From positions 3,658,001 through 3,722,000 of the forward strand of contig NC_026507.1 of NCBI RefSeq assembly GCF_000182925.2: DNA of 64,000 nt. Direction: 5' to 3'. Below are positions 20,946 through 35,080 of the stretch, one piece after another (position 1 is the stretch's first letter; the number at the start of each line of letters is the position of its first letter). The position numbers were made by a program, and so were the translations under genes. This DNA is from Neurospora crassa OR74A. Taxonomy: Eukaryota > Ascomycota > Sordariomycetes > Sordariales > Sordariaceae. Below the pieces are notes generated by a model. That model was not told the DNA's origin and did no database searches. It saw nothing but the letters and a program-made list of their open reading frames with translations.

Positions 20946-21165
20946 TCTTCTTTATCTTCCTATTATTTCTCCTATTATATCTCCTACTTATCCTCTTACT
21001 ACTTATCCTCTTACTACTTCTCTTAATATATTTCTTATTTATCTTCCTATTACTTATCCTCCTATTATTTCTCCTCCTACTACTTCTCTTACTTATCCTC
21101 CTACTATTTATCTTCTAGTTACTTCTCCTACTATATTTCTTACTTATCTTCCTATTACTTATTTT
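20946..21165 (+). repeat. Degenerate pyrimidine-rich tandem repeat
   Basis: Units of about 12-16 bp of the type CTTATCCTCCTACTACTT repeated over some 220 bp within the island. Confidence 0.7.
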
Positions 21166-22677
21166 AAATTAAAGGCGAATCCGATATATAGGTTTGGAGG
21201 GCGTTTTTAGCCTAAATAATTAAATTTAATTCTCTATCGAAACCTATTACCTTACATTTCTTAGGAATAATTAGGTATAAAATCCTATTAAGGATAGGGA
21301 TGGTTATAGCTTGATTTGAAGTTATAAAAGCTATTAGATTTTTATATTATTTTAAATTTATTTATAATTAGTTTAATTATATTGAGATTTTATAGCGTTA
21401 GGTTATATACTAATAGTAATTATATAAACTTTAATTTTAATACCTCCGATTAAAACGTCCGGTAAATATTCTTTAGGAATATTATAAATACCCTTTAAAT
21501 ATTTAATTAAATTACTATAGGTTATAAATATAATTTAGTATAGTTAAATATTAATTTTTATATTAATTTTAATAACTTTTAAATTTTATTTATATTAAAA
21601 TTATATTAAATATCCGTATTATAACGATTTAGTTTAGGCTCCTTCTAGCGGTAGAAGATTTTATTAGGGGCGACTATATATATATTCTATAGAAGTTAGT
21701 AAGGATAATTTAGGGATAAATTAATAATTAATTCTTATATTTATATATTTATTAGCCTCTAAAAGGGGTACTACAACCTAATACTTACTTTTATCCTTAA
21801 GTTTAGTAGGTTTCTAATTACTATTTAAATATTCCTTATATATATTAGAGGTTGTAAATTTATAGTAAATAGGCGCTATTTTATAAAATAAATTGTTAAT
21901 TACCTTTAATAGATCTTATAGTAGTAGTAGGGTAATAGTAGTAAAGTAATAAATATTTAAATAATTAAAGAATAATTAAACGAAAAAAATTCTAAAGAAA
22001 GGATTGAAATTATTCCTCTTATATTAATAAATATATATATAATTATATAATTTATATTATCCTATACTTATTATCCGTAAAGAGGAGTAAAATATTTGAT
22101 AAAATCCGTTGATTTACCGACTAATTTTGGATAAAACTCTAATAAGTCCGAGGAGGTCCAAATTTATTCGCTAACTTATTATATAATCTAAGTTTTTTTT
22201 CCTATTAGTACTACTATATAGACTTTTATATAGACCTATACAACGCTTACATATAAGATTCGATATTGTAGTATAATTAATATTTATATATATTTTCTTT
22301 TTAAAAGGCTACTAATTCGAATTACTTCTTTTTAATTCCTTTTTTCTTAAATTTCTTTTCTATTCTTTATTTTTTCCCTTAAAAGATAAATTTAATATAT
22401 ACAACTTTACGTAGACGAAGCTACTATATAACTTAATAGAGGGATATATAACGTTTAGTAACGATTTTTTTATATAAATAGAATTTTACAATTCATTTTA
22501 CAAATAAAATATAACTTCCTCGGTAATAATATTACCTACTTATTTTCCACCTAAATATATACATATAAAACTACTAATAGATATTTCCTATAACGAAAGT
22601 TTTAATTACATTTTTATTTAAGGTATAATTCCCTATAGGAAAATAATAAAGGTATAATTCCTTATAGGAAAATAATA

Positions 22678-22777
22678 NNNNNNNNNNNNNNNNNNNNNNN
22701 NNNNNNNNNNNNNNNNNNNNNNNNNNNNNNNNNNNNNNNNNNNNNNNNNNNNNNNNNNNNNNNNNNNNNNNNNNNNN
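22678..22777. other. Assembly gap (100 N)
   Basis: Exactly 100 N, a conventional placeholder of unknown true size. Just before it lie two tandem copies of a 28-bp unit, each with a palindrome core. Confidence 1.
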
Positions 22778-24193
22778 CTATATAGTAACGGTGCGGTAGT
22801 AGTAGAGGTAATGTTAGTATAATAAGTATATAAAGAAATTTAGTAAGGTTAGAAGGAATTATAATTAGGAAGGGAGTTTAGTTAAATTCTATAAGGATAT
22901 AGCCCCTAGGAGGGTATATAAAGAGGTTTAGGGGAATAGAAATATATAAATGTAAGTAAAGAAAAATTGGAAAATAATTAATTTTAATATTTAATTTAGC
23001 GGTAAAAGGTAGCTTTTAGTAAATTAAATATTAAGTAGGTATTTTTGAATCCCTCTAAAGGCTACTAGCCTACTAAAGATATATTAGCGATATAATTTAA
23101 AGTGTTTATAAATAAAAAAGGGTATTAATTAAATTAACCTAACGCTTACTTTAATACTAAATATATATATTATTTCCAAATAAAAATATTATTTCTATCT
23201 TCTAATACTTTATTAGAATAGAATTAAACTTAAACCGAATTTACTATTTTAATATCGCTATTCCCTTTATACCTACTATTCTAACCTTCTATATTTTAAT
23301 TCCTATTCTTATTATTATCTTTATTAATTGTTATTAATTCCTTATTCCTACTTTTATTACTTTTCCTAAGTAAATTACTATTATAATTATTATCCTTACT
23401 ATTTTTATTTATATTTATTAAATTAATATTCTCCCTTTCGGATAACCTTAGAGTTTGCTTAACGAATAAATTTAATCCCGAACTCCCTAAAGATCTATAT
23501 TATAAGTATATTCTATAATTAAATACAAATCCTATTCGACTTCTATTCTTATTCCTATTTCTCTTAATAATTAAGGACTTAAATTTAAGAACCGACTTTA
23601 AAAGCAATTAAGAAAGCGATTTCAATAAGGATAAAGATATAAAACCCCTCTTTAAAGCTATTATATTAATAGACTTTAGAGTAATTATATTATTAGGAAG
23701 TAAGTACTTTATTACTAACGATACTAGTTAAATATTAAATAATAAAGTAAAGCTTTAAGGACCTCTTTTTAGTATTGAATTATTTTTAGAATTAAGTTTA
23801 GAAGGAGTTTTTAGACGTTTAAAGTTAATTAGAATAGAGAAGCTTCTATTTAAGAAATTAGAAATTATAGAATTTATAGGTATAAAGGAATAGAATTAGG
23901 TTGGGACGGATATTATTATATTAAGGCCTCCTTCTAAAGGGTAGGGGGTTAAGTTAAGTTAATATTATTATTAATAATTATATTAATTAATAAAGAGGCT
24001 ATTATTATTTAAATTTAATAAGAGTTCGATTATTATATTAGCGGCCCTCTTTCTAATAGTACTTCTAAATAGTAAATTAGTTTTTATACTAAAATCGGAT
24101 ATAGATTTTAAATTATTAAAATTAATAGTATAGGTAATGGAGCTTCCTATAGTATTTATAGCCGGACTTTTATACTTATAATGTATTCCGTTA

Positions 24194-24275
24194 GAAGAAG
24201 AATTTGAATTCGAATTCGAAGAATTTAAGTTCGAAGAATTTGAGCTTAAAGAATTCGAGCTTCCCGAATTCGAAG
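24194..24275 (+). repeat. GAATTYGA tandem repeat
   Basis: Repeated GAATTCGAA/GAATTTGAG units over about 80 bp, with one strand encoding only Glu, Phe, Leu and Lys if read. Possibly the relic of an acidic coding repeat in a transposon, or a simple minisatellite. Confidence 0.7.
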
Positions 24276-25478
24276 AGTGCCCCTATCTTAAATTACTATT
24301 CGTATTTATATATAATAGAATATTAATATTATAAACCCTACTAAGGAATTAATTATATAACCCTATACTAGTATTATTATTATAAAAGTTTTTAACGAGC
24401 TTCTAATTTACTTAGTTAGGATTCTAAACCTCTTATTAATTATTATTACTAAAAAGAGGCTTTAAATTCTCTAGTTTTAAGCTTTCCCAATGGCTAGATA
24501 CTTTCTATATAGTAGTAGTATTTGTAACGTCCTTAATAAATAATTAGTCGGCTATTAGCTTACGAATAGCGGTCCTAAATATAAATATAATAGTTTTATA
24601 TAAATTATAAAAGTAAATTTATTTTAAATTATAGAGGGTATAAATAAAATCTATTCTTTAAATATAGTAGAAGGTGTAATACTTACGCTAATTAAATTAA
24701 TTAGCAGTTTAACGAACTATAAAGTCCTAGATTATTAAATTTTTATACTAACGATAAGTATATATCTTCCCGCTTTTATTAATGAAAATAATTAGACTTT
24801 TAAAATAATAATAGTCTAGGAGAAAATTGAGAGGGGAAGTACGGCGCGAGATAGGGATACAATTATTCCGGTTTAAAGGAATAATTAAATATTAGTTTCC
24901 TATTAATATAATTTTAAGGTACTATAAGTAGCTAATACGGACCGGACTAATCCCTTAGTAGAATTGTAAAAATTCGCTTAAATTAGAGAAAGTGAATAAA
25001 TTAAGGTTATAAAAATAATAAGTATTAATAAAGAAGAATCGATAGTATATTAGAAAGATATAGAGGAGTAAATTAGAAAATTAATTACTTTAAGTAATAT
25101 TATAGTTATACTTCCTTAAGAAAAAGATATTTTTAAAATTATTTTAGTTTTTAAGTACCGCTTCCTTTAGAAAGTCTTTATTTAGGACGAAGTAATCGAA
25201 TTAGGAGATAATATAAATAAGTTTGCCCTTTTTAAATAATTAGAATTTAAAAATCTTAATTTAAATTTCGGCCGGGAGGGTATTAAAATTAAATTGTATA
25301 TAGTAGTTAGGTCCAAAACTAAATAGATTTAAAATAGCTATATCTAAATCGGTTACCTCTTTTTCCTCTAGCGTAATAAATTTAATATTGGGGTATACCT
25401 AATTAATTTATATATTTATATTCTCCTCCTTATTATATTATTTCTATATTAGTTTTTAATTTGGAATACCTATTGTAA

Positions 25479-26052
25479 AGTATTAACGTAATATTTCTAA
25501 TTAGGTTTAATTAATATTAAAGGTTATTTACTTTTCTTTAAATTCGGTCCCTTTATTCTTCGGCTTTAGTATATATTTTTAGTTAAGTCTAGTTAATATT
25601 AAAAATTATTTATTTCTCTTTAAATTCGGTTCCTTTATTTTTCGGCTTTAGCATATATTTCTAGCTAAGTCTAGCTAATATTAAGGATTATTTACTTCTC
25701 TTTAAATTTAATCCTTTTATTCTTTAACTTTAATATATATTTTTAATTAAATTTAATTAATATTAAGGGTTATTTACTTTTCTTTAAATTTAGTTCTTTT
25801 ATTTTTCGGCTTTAACGTATATTTTTAATTAGGTTTAATTAATATTAAAAATTATCTACTTCTCTTTAAGTTCGGTCCCTTTATTCTTCGGCTTTAATAT
25901 ATATTTTTAATTAGGTCTAGCTAATATTAAAGGTTATTTACTTTTCTTTAAATTCGGTCCCTTTATTTTTTAGTTTTAATATATATTTTTAGCTAAGTTT
26001 AATTAATATTAAAGGTTATTTACTTCTCTTTAAACTCGGTCCCTTTATTCTT
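25479..26052 (+). repeat. 82-bp tandem repeat, about seven copies
   Basis: The marker CGGCTTTAG (or its RIP variants) recurs at 25561, 25643, about 25725, 25807, 25889, 25971 and 26053, an exact 82-bp spacing. Units differ mainly by C/T and G/A changes, as expected if RIP acted on an existing array. Confidence 0.88.
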
Positions 26053-26365
26053 CGACTTCGGCTTATTATTGCTAGGCTTCGATTTATTATCTTTCGGTTT
26101 CAGCCTATTATCGCTAAACTTCAGCTTATTATCTTTCGGCTTAATCCTTTTATCCTTCGGCTTCAACCTATTATCTTTCGGCTTCGGCCTATTATCTTTC
26201 GGCTTCGGCCTATTATCTTTCAGCTTAATCCTTTTATCCTTCGGCTTCGGCCTATTATCGCCGGACTTTAGCTTATTATCTTTCGGCTTAGTCCTTTTAT
26301 CTTTTAACTTCGGCCTATTAGTTTTCGTGCTTCGGCCTATTATCGTTAGGCTTCGACGGTTTTAA
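26053..26365 (+). repeat. 21-bp minisatellite
   Basis: TTCGGCTTCGGCCTATTATC-type units of 21 bp directly follow the 82-bp array. Read on the minus strand, the units would give a Pro-Lys-Asp-Asn-Arg repeat. Read on the plus strand, they give an open frame of LLSFGFG repeats, which I take as a by-product of the period being a multiple of three. Confidence 0.82.
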
Positions 26366-26451
26366 TTTAGAGAGTATTATTAAATTTAATTAAAATATTA
26401 GGAATATAGGTATATTATATAAATAAATAATTTGAATTAATTTACTCAAAG

Positions 26452-26551
26452 NNNNNNNNNNNNNNNNNNNNNNNNNNNNNNNNNNNNNNNNNNNNNNNNN
26501 NNNNNNNNNNNNNNNNNNNNNNNNNNNNNNNNNNNNNNNNNNNNNNNNNNN
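26452..26551. other. Assembly gap (100 N)
   Basis: Exactly 100 N, about 90 bp after the end of the 21-bp minisatellite; true size unknown. Confidence 1.
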
Positions 26552-27570
26552 AGCCTATCTCTTTCTCCTCTATTTATATACTTTATATTAACCTTAGTAA
26601 TATCGTCCTTAAATATATATATTTCCTACCGCTTCTCTTTAGTAATTATTTATTAATAGTACTATTAGTAATATTCCGGGCAATTTAAGCTATAAGAAGC
26701 GTACTATATTAATAGAGAGTAGAGAGTAGAGGGATAGTAATTAGCTCCCAGCCTAAATATAAAATTGGAAGCCGAAATAATATATTAAATAAATTTATAT
26801 ATATTTAGAGGGATAAAATATAAGGATGTCCTTTAAGTAGATTAGTAGGGGTGAGAGAGTATTTAAAATTATTAGGATTTATTTCTAATAGTTTTAGTAG
26901 GAAAAAAAGAAGGTAGTTCGGTAATATTTGGCCGATTTAATAGAAGGGTTTAGTAGGAAGAGGCTATATAAATATAGTAATAATATAAAATTAATAGTAA
27001 TATAGTTTATAAATATAAATAATAAATAATAGAGGTAGTTTAGAGGTAATAAAGATAGAAGTATTTTAAATAAGGCTCTCCTCGAATTATTTCTAAAATT
27101 CTTAACCTAAAACCTTAAAAACGTAAACTATATTTATTATAGTAGTAATATAATAAAGAAATTACTTCTAACCCTAATTTAAAACTTTTTTACTATTAAA
27201 AAATATTTTTATTATTATATTACTACTATAATAAATACAACTATAATCCTATTTAGGTAGGACTAATTCAATCCTATATTGCGAATAATAATCTTATTAA
27301 CCTCTTAAACCTATATAATAATAATTTAAATACTATAAATAATAGCCTCTATACCTCTAAGGTAAACGAAACTTAAATATAAGTTAGAATAGGGGGATAG
27401 AATATTAAAGGGAAGCTTTTAATTACAATAATTTTGAAGTATTAAGGATAGAATTAAAGAGTAAAATTAAAAATTAATAAATTAATATTATTTTTTTACA
27501 ATATCTCCTATAAAGCCCCGGATTATTTATTCTAAAGTATATATATTCCCTTTCTTTAATAATATATTTT

Positions 27571-27970
27571 CGAAGTAAAATTTCCCTATAGAAAAACTAT
27601 ATTTACTTTTCTATATAAAATACTCCTTAATTTTACTAGGAAGGTAAGGTATTTTATAAAAGCCCTCCTCCTCCCCTCCCAATCGTTCTTTCTAATTTAT
27701 TTTTTTTTACCTTCCTTTAATTATATTTCGAAATAAGGTTTTCCTATAGAGAAATAATGCAATTAGAAAAGACCTAACAATTTACTTCTTTATAAAAAAT
27801 ATTCCCTAATTCTACTAGTAAGGCGAAGTATTCTATAAAAGTTTCCTCCTAATCGTTCTTCCCAATTCATCTTTCTCCACTTTTAACTATACTTTTTCGA
27901 AGTAAAGTTTCCTTATAGGGAAATAATATAACTAGTGAAGACTTAGTAATTTATATCTTTGTATAAGATA
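27571..27970 (+). repeat. Three-copy repeat of about 160 bp, each with a palindrome
   Basis: CGAAGTAAA/CGAAATAAG followed by the TTTCCYTATAG palindrome recurs at 27571, 27729 and 27898. Each is followed by a shared AT-rich stretch ending near TATTCTATAAAAG and then, in copies 1 and 2, CCTCC and AATCGTTCTT. Confidence 0.8.
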
Positions 27971-29059
27971 TTCTAAGTATATAGCCCTATTATAAGTATA
28001 AACCTTTACCTATACTAAAACGCCTCTATTTACCCGCTTATAATAATTAATTAAAGATTTTAATTTAATTTAACGAATTATAATATATTTATATATCTAA
28101 ACGGTTGAAGTATTTAATTATTTAATTTAACTAAACATTTATAATAACGCCCTCAATTTAAGAATTATCCCTGTTTATATAATAGAACCTTCTACTTAAA
28201 TTATTCTTTATAGTTTTTAACTACTAAATTGAACTATCTATTAAATAATTCGAAATCGACCCCTTTTACCTTTAAGTCCTCTATTACGTTTACCCCTATT
28301 TGAAAGACCGGATTGAAAGAGCGTACCGACAAATCCTTATTTTGTATTTTTTTATTATATATAAATTCGAAATATATACCTAAAGAGCAATTATAATAGA
28401 AAGTATTAGAAAAATTCCATCCCTACCCTATATTCTATAGGTGCTATATATTAACCGTTAAATATTAGGATCCGTATCCTTTAAAGATATAATAATATTT
28501 TATACCCTTCCAAATTATTAATATATCCGCCGTAATAATTACCCTATTTAGAGGATGCTTTAAGTGCCCTATATAAGCGTTTTCCTTATAATTAATAAAA
28601 GTATTCTTAAAATAATACTTATAGTAAATAAAGATTTTATTAAAATATTTATAGAAGCTTCGGTTAATGGTTTATTTATAAGGTTTAACATAGTTAGCCT
28701 TATTTATATTTTATTAAAGGAATTAGAAAGATAAAATATAGTATTTAGGGGCGAAAATAAATAATTATTAAGTAAAGGTTAACTAGAACACAATTAAAAT
28801 AAAGTAAATTAGTATTATTTTACTTACTAAGACTAAAATACTATATAAATAAATTAGTAGAGGCCGAAAACATCGGTTTAATATTTAAGAAAATTCTTAT
28901 ACGATATTTTCGACGTACCTTTCAAAATCCATTTATCTTTCCCAATATTTATTATTTTTATTCTATATAGTAAACCCGCATATATTTCTTTACCTCCCCA
29001 CGTACTCGTTAGGATTAAAAATACCTAATCTAATCTGAATTTAGCCTAAATAAATAAGG

Positions 29060-29159
29060 NNNNNNNNNNNNNNNNNNNNNNNNNNNNNNNNNNNNNNNNN
29101 NNNNNNNNNNNNNNNNNNNNNNNNNNNNNNNNNNNNNNNNNNNNNNNNNNNNNNNNNNN
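29060..29159. other. Assembly gap (100 N)
   Basis: Exactly 100 N within the island; true size unknown. Confidence 1.
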
Positions 29160-32100
29160 CTCTCTATTTTTTCGTATAGTAGTAAACGACCTAGGCGATA
29201 TTAACCGGGGATATTTAATAGTAAATAATTATTTAAATCGAATAATGTTATTAAATAAGCTATTAAATATAACTTCCTTCGTAGGATCTATTCTTTCCCT
29301 ATAGAGAAATTTTAAACGTTAAAATTTATATAGGTTTAGAATTTCTCTATAAGGAAACAATCTTTAAACAACCTAAGAAATAATTAACGTTTATCTATAG
29401 AGAAGGAAAAGACGGGTATATAAGATTATCTAATACTAATACTTAAATTACTAAGCTAGAGGACGAATAGATTAAGAAGTATAATAATTATATATTTAAA
29501 TAATTTTATAAAAATTTAAACCTATATTAATTTTAAAAGGAAGTTATTTTATTTATAGTACTATAAACCCTCTTATAAATTTAGTATAATATTTTGTAAA
29601 ATACAGTTTAGCCCCGACTAATTTTAATATATAACCCTTAATATTGGCCCATTCTAATTCGAAAGCGTATTGTATATTAAAGTTACTACACCTATTATCT
29701 TTTTTATCCGAGCCTCTAATTGTACTATCCGAGTATTTACCTATAAAATTAATTATATTTATAAAAATATTATAATATAATAAAGTACCGCTTATTTAAT
29801 AAATTCAAACCTAATATAGAAAATATCGCAATTAATTACTTCAATCTACAATATTAGGTTCTTAAACTAGTAAAATAATTAGATATTAAAGGTATTTATA
29901 AGAATAATATTTTAATTAGTACGTAAAATAACGAAAATAAAATATAGGTAAAGTATAATATATACTATATATATTATTTTTAATTCCGTATAGAGCTATC
30001 TCCATTAGGTAAGGTAAATTAAAGTAAGAACGTATTAGTATATTATCTAGCCTATAGTATAATACTATTTCTATTAAATTAGTATTATTAGTATTAATTC
30101 TAATACTCTTAGTAAAACCTAATAAGTAAATACGTAAAAGCTAATTCCTTTTCCAGTAGTAATCTAGTAGGTAGTTAGTCTTTAGGATTAATATTAAGTA
30201 GTAATCCGAAGTATATAGTTTAAGTATATTATCCAAGTAGTCTAAATTATTAAACTATTTAGTACTAGTTGTTTCGAATTGTAATTAAACGGCGTAGTAT
30301 AAGAATATTAGATTTGAATATAATATTTAAATAGCGGTAGCTTATTCAAATAAATTTATTAGTTTATATATTATAATAAGGCCTTTCTAATCCTATAGTA
30401 GCTTAAACTTCATTTAGAAATTTAGAGTAAGGAATATACTTTTAGAATTAGGGTATATCCCTTATAATTGCTTATTAACTATAAGAAGATCGATAGTACT
30501 TACTTTAAAGTATAATTATATATATACCTTTTTATAAATTTTACCCTAAATATCCTTCTACTTAGGGAATAGAGCGGTAAGGACGAGCGATTAATATTTA
30601 TTATAAGCGTCTTCAACGATAATTAATATAAACGGGCTAGAAATGCGCTTAAAGGTAAATAAGTTTATTAGAATAGATTAATAGTCTTTTCGAATTAGCT
30701 AGATATTTTAGATATTGAATACTACCCCGGATAACTTTATATATTTTAATAAAAATTGGAAAAGTAGAGCTTCGAATAATAATAGTAGAATAAATATACT
30801 TTACCGCTATATTTATAATAAATTAATATATATTACAATAGGAAAAGTAAATAAAGAATTTACTCCGTAATTAAATAATATAGAATTTAAAAATACTTAT
30901 TTTTATATCCGAGATTGTAATAGAAAATACTCCTCGTCCCTCTATATTATACTATATAAATCCCTAAACTTTGTATTCGGCAATATAAATCGGTAGTTAG
31001 AGGCTGCATTATTATTAGCAATATCTCCCTATATAATTTATATTAGTAAATAAATTAATAGTATTTAAACGGATATTATAAGTATAAGGTCTCAAACTTC
31101 TACTTCACCCGTATTATTAGGACTTATTATATAATATTATCCGTTTAGCTTCTTCCGCTTTCTACTACAATACGGGTTAGGAATTACAATTATAATAATA
31201 CTATAAAATAAATTTCTAATAACCGAATAATAGAATATTAAATTAAACTATATTCCTTTAAATTACTTCGAATATCCTTAATATATTATTTAATACAAAT
31301 CCTTAATTATTAAAGTAGCCGAATTTTAGTAGTAATAGGTAAGAAATAAATGGTAGCCTATATTAAATCTTTAATATAATATTTAATCCGAATCTTCGAT
31401 TATTAAAGCGGTTAAATTTAGGCGGCGGTTATATTAGTAAATAAATATAGTAAGGTAGTTAAAATAGTAAAGGAGGTATTTAAAGTAGTAAAGGTGTATA
31501 ATAATACGTATTATTAAAAGTAAGAGATGTAAAGTAGGAATTAAAAAGGTAAAGATTTAGGGAAAACTAAATTTAATAAAAAGGAAGGGGGGAAGGGGGG
31601 GGGTAAGGAAGTATTTAGTAAATAGGCGGAGTAGGATTCGCGTTTATATATGTAAAAGTAATATTATAAATTAAACTACTCCTTATTAGATTATTTATTA
31701 TATATAATATAAATAGAGCGTATTTGTACTTTTATTTATTATTATAATCATTATTTATAGGGGCCTATATAATTCTTAGTCCGTAAGCATCTCTATTAAA
31801 ATGTACTAAAAAAAAAGCTATAATAAATATTAGACGAGAGGTATAAGGATAGTGTAATACTTGGTATATAGGAATTCGCTTTTTTAATTTTATTTTTAAC
31901 CTATAACTTCGTTTAGAAATATAAAGGAAATTTTATATCTATAATAAATAAATAACGTATATAAGCTTCTTCCTATATTATAATTATTTGCCTACGGTTT
32001 ACTATTTAGAATAAGCCTATTAGAATAGGCTTATTAATACTCTTATAGAGTAGAAGTATAAATATATATTTAATAAATTAAAAGTTTTATTTAAGTAGTT

Positions 32101-33804
32101 AATAATTAATTAGGATCCGCTTTAATTAACTAATTACCTCGTTACCTTACTGGATATTAATACCTAGTATATTAAAGATTAATTTCTCAGGCTAATATTA
32201 GTGAAATTAATACGCCCTATATATAACGGATTATAAAATAACCTTATATTATTTATTAATTTCGATCGGCTAATTTATATTATATATACTCGAACCTTTA
32301 CAATTGTACTTTAGGGCCTATCCAATAGTTTAGAAATACAATTTAGAAATATTAATTCGGAAATAAATTTTAAGAGCTAAATATAAATTATTTAAAAATC
32401 CTTTAATTCTATATTAGATTTCTAAAGGTCTAGAGGCGCGGATGCTACCCTTAGAATTTTAGGTATAAATGTAATAATTTAATTAGTAATTTAGGTAGTT
32501 ATAGGGAAAATTATTTCTAGGGTTTAGTAATAGGTAATTTCTATATAGAAGATTTCTAAGTATTATTGAATAATATTTGGAGGAAATAGCTTAGAAAATT
32601 TCTAAACTATATTTCTAGGTCGTTGGATATGCTATTATTTCTTATTCCTTTATTTCTCTATAGAAAAAGTTCGAAGGTTTATTAACCCCTTTTATTTTAT
32701 ATTACTATATTTTCGCTTCTTTATTCGAATAAGGAAGAATATAATTAAATATAATTATTTAATAGTAAGATTATTATTTAGTAATTCTAATTAAATTTAT
32801 ATCTAAAAGTCTGTAATTAAGGAGGAAAGGGCGGATTTTAAGTAGATTAGAGGGAAGTAGGGTGAAGGAGGAGGTTAATTATTAAATTTAAAGAGTTTTA
32901 TTTGTACTTATTATATTGAGAGCGAAGAAAGTAATTGAATAGATTTATTAGTACTACGGTATTATAAGGAATTGAGATTATAATTACTATACTATTTTAT
33001 AATAGATTTATTATTAATATATTTATTAAAAGGATTAATATACGGCGGATTTCGTTACTGAATAATAGATTTATTTTAAAGAATTATAGTTAATTGTAAC
33101 CTAAGACCTATATTAATAAATAGTATTACTAAGTAAGAACCTTTAGTTATAAGTAATAATTAATTAAAGGAAGAATTTATTTTAAAGGAAACGGATCTAT
33201 CCTTAATTATTTTAATTATTTAAAATTGTATTAGTACTTAACTATACCGATTATTTTAGTAACCGATCCTATTAAATATAAATAAATAAATTTTATATTT
33301 ATAATTAGTTCGGTACCGGCGATAATTTTAAGTGAGTTTATTAAAATATAATTTAATAATTATAAATTGAGACCGTTAATATATTTCTCTAAAAGTAGAT
33401 AAATTAATACGGATAGCCCTTATAAAGCCTCTAATTAAAAAAATAAATACTTATTAGAGTAAGTAAATTTAATTTTAAAAATAAAAATTTAAAATACAAT
33501 ACTCTTATAATTTCTCTCGATTAAAACGAATAAGGGATTTATATTTATTAATAGGAAAATTAAAATAAAGTGTTTTAATAAAATAAAAGATAAGATAAGA
33601 ACTACGAGAGGTATTTATAATTTTTCTTTTTATTATTAAGGAATTCGCTATTAATAAAAGGATATTTCTTCTTTTATTTTCTCTTCCCTTACAATAATAC
33701 AAAAGTATAATAATTTATACTAAATAATAAAAAGCGAAGAATAGAAAATATAATATAACCCTCTAACTTACGCTTATATATTAATCCTATAATATCTAGT
33801 TTTG

Positions 33805-34135
33805 AAAAAGTTAGAATATAAGAAAGAAACCTCCCTTAAAACGATAGCGGAAATTTTGTTGGTTGCGGTATTATATTCGCCTAAGGTTTTATTATCCAAC
33901 TATTTATTAATAAAAAAAAGTTAAAATATAAGAAAGAAACCTCCCCTAAAATAATAGTGGAAATTTTGTTAGCTATAATATTATATTCGCTTAAAGTTTC
34001 GTTATTTAATTGTTTATTAGTAAAAAAAAGTTAGAATATAAGAAAGAAACCTCCCTTAAAACGATAGCGGAAACTTTATTAGCTATAGTATTATATTCGC
34101 TTAAGGTTTTATTATTTAGTTATTTATCTTTATAG
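33805..34135 (+). repeat. 110-bp tandem repeat, three copies
   Basis: GTTAGAATATAAGAAAGAAA starts at 33810, 33920 (RIP variant GTTAAAATA) and 34030, an exact 110-bp spacing. The middle copy differs mostly by G-to-A and C-to-T changes. Confidence 0.9.
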
Positions 34136-34599
34136 TACTTTTGTCCTTCTAATTTATATTATATCCTATATATAATTAGAGCCTAGTTTAAAGTTTAAAT
34201 TGATTTATAATATATTTAGGATATATCTTCGCTTCTATTTTTTTAGAAGTAGGTTTAAATAATATAGCGCTAGCCTTTACTATTATTAGGGGGGTAAATA
34301 GAGGGGGGGCTTATAATAAATAAATAATTAATAGAAGTTTTAAAAAAGATAAATATAAAATTTATAAGTATAGGAGTTCGTTTTGTATCCTAGATAAATA
34401 TAGGGAGTAGATGAAAGTATATTTTGGTATTCTTTATATATTAGTTTTATTTTTTTAATATTAATTTAAGAAATTATTAGTAATAGATTAAGAATACGTT
34501 AAAGATAGGACTAGAAGGTTTACCTTCCTGTTTTTTAAATAGGGGATATTTATAAAACTATTTTAATTATTATTATTATTCGATTCTAGGGTATTAGAT

Positions 34600-35080
34600 A
34601 GGTTATTAGTAGGTAGGAGAGTAGGGTTAGAATTATTATTAGAAAATAATTATACTCTACTATTTTAATTCTCTATAGGAAAAATTTATATATTTTTAAT
34701 AGCGTTTATTATATTACTAGTAGGTAGGAGAGTAGGGTTAGAGTTATTATTAAAAAATAATTACATTCCACTATTTTAATTCCTTATAAGGAAAGTTTAT
34801 ATATTTCTAGTAGCGTTTATTATATTATTAGTAAGTAGGAGAGTAGGGTTAATTTTTAATATAATACTTTTATAAAAATTGCTTCGGTAATTTAATTATT
34901 ATTAATATTTAATTATAGGTAATTCAGGGGGGCTATTTTCATTCCCTGTAGGGAAAGTCTATATATTTTTAGTAATACTTATTATAATAGGCGTATTAGT
35001 AGTAGAATCGACTTCCGGTGTAATACCTTTATAAGAATTACTTTAGAAGTTTAATTAATATAATTATTTAACTATAAGCG
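34600..35080 (+). repeat. Tandem repeat of about 101-121 bp with embedded palindromes
   Basis: AGGTAGGAGAGTAGGGTTA recurs at 34611, 34732 and (as AAGTAGGAG) 34833. Each unit contains a palindrome (CTCTATAGGAAAA, CCTTATAAGGAAAG). A further diverged unit carries the half-converted CCCTGTAGGG at 34944. Confidence 0.82.

Noticed and set aside
26069-26365. 98-codon open frame of LLSFGFG-like repeats inside the island
   Set aside because: The 21-bp period keeps any stop-free frame open. There is no promoter-like or coding context, so it is a minisatellite.
33505-33702. 65-codon minus frame in the island
   Set aside because: The translation is Ile/Asn/Lys/Tyr-rich, as any AT-rich random frame is. 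No similarity to a gene is visible.
33805-34135. CRISPR-like array
   Set aside because: Units are contiguous 110-bp copies with no spacers, in a fungal genome.
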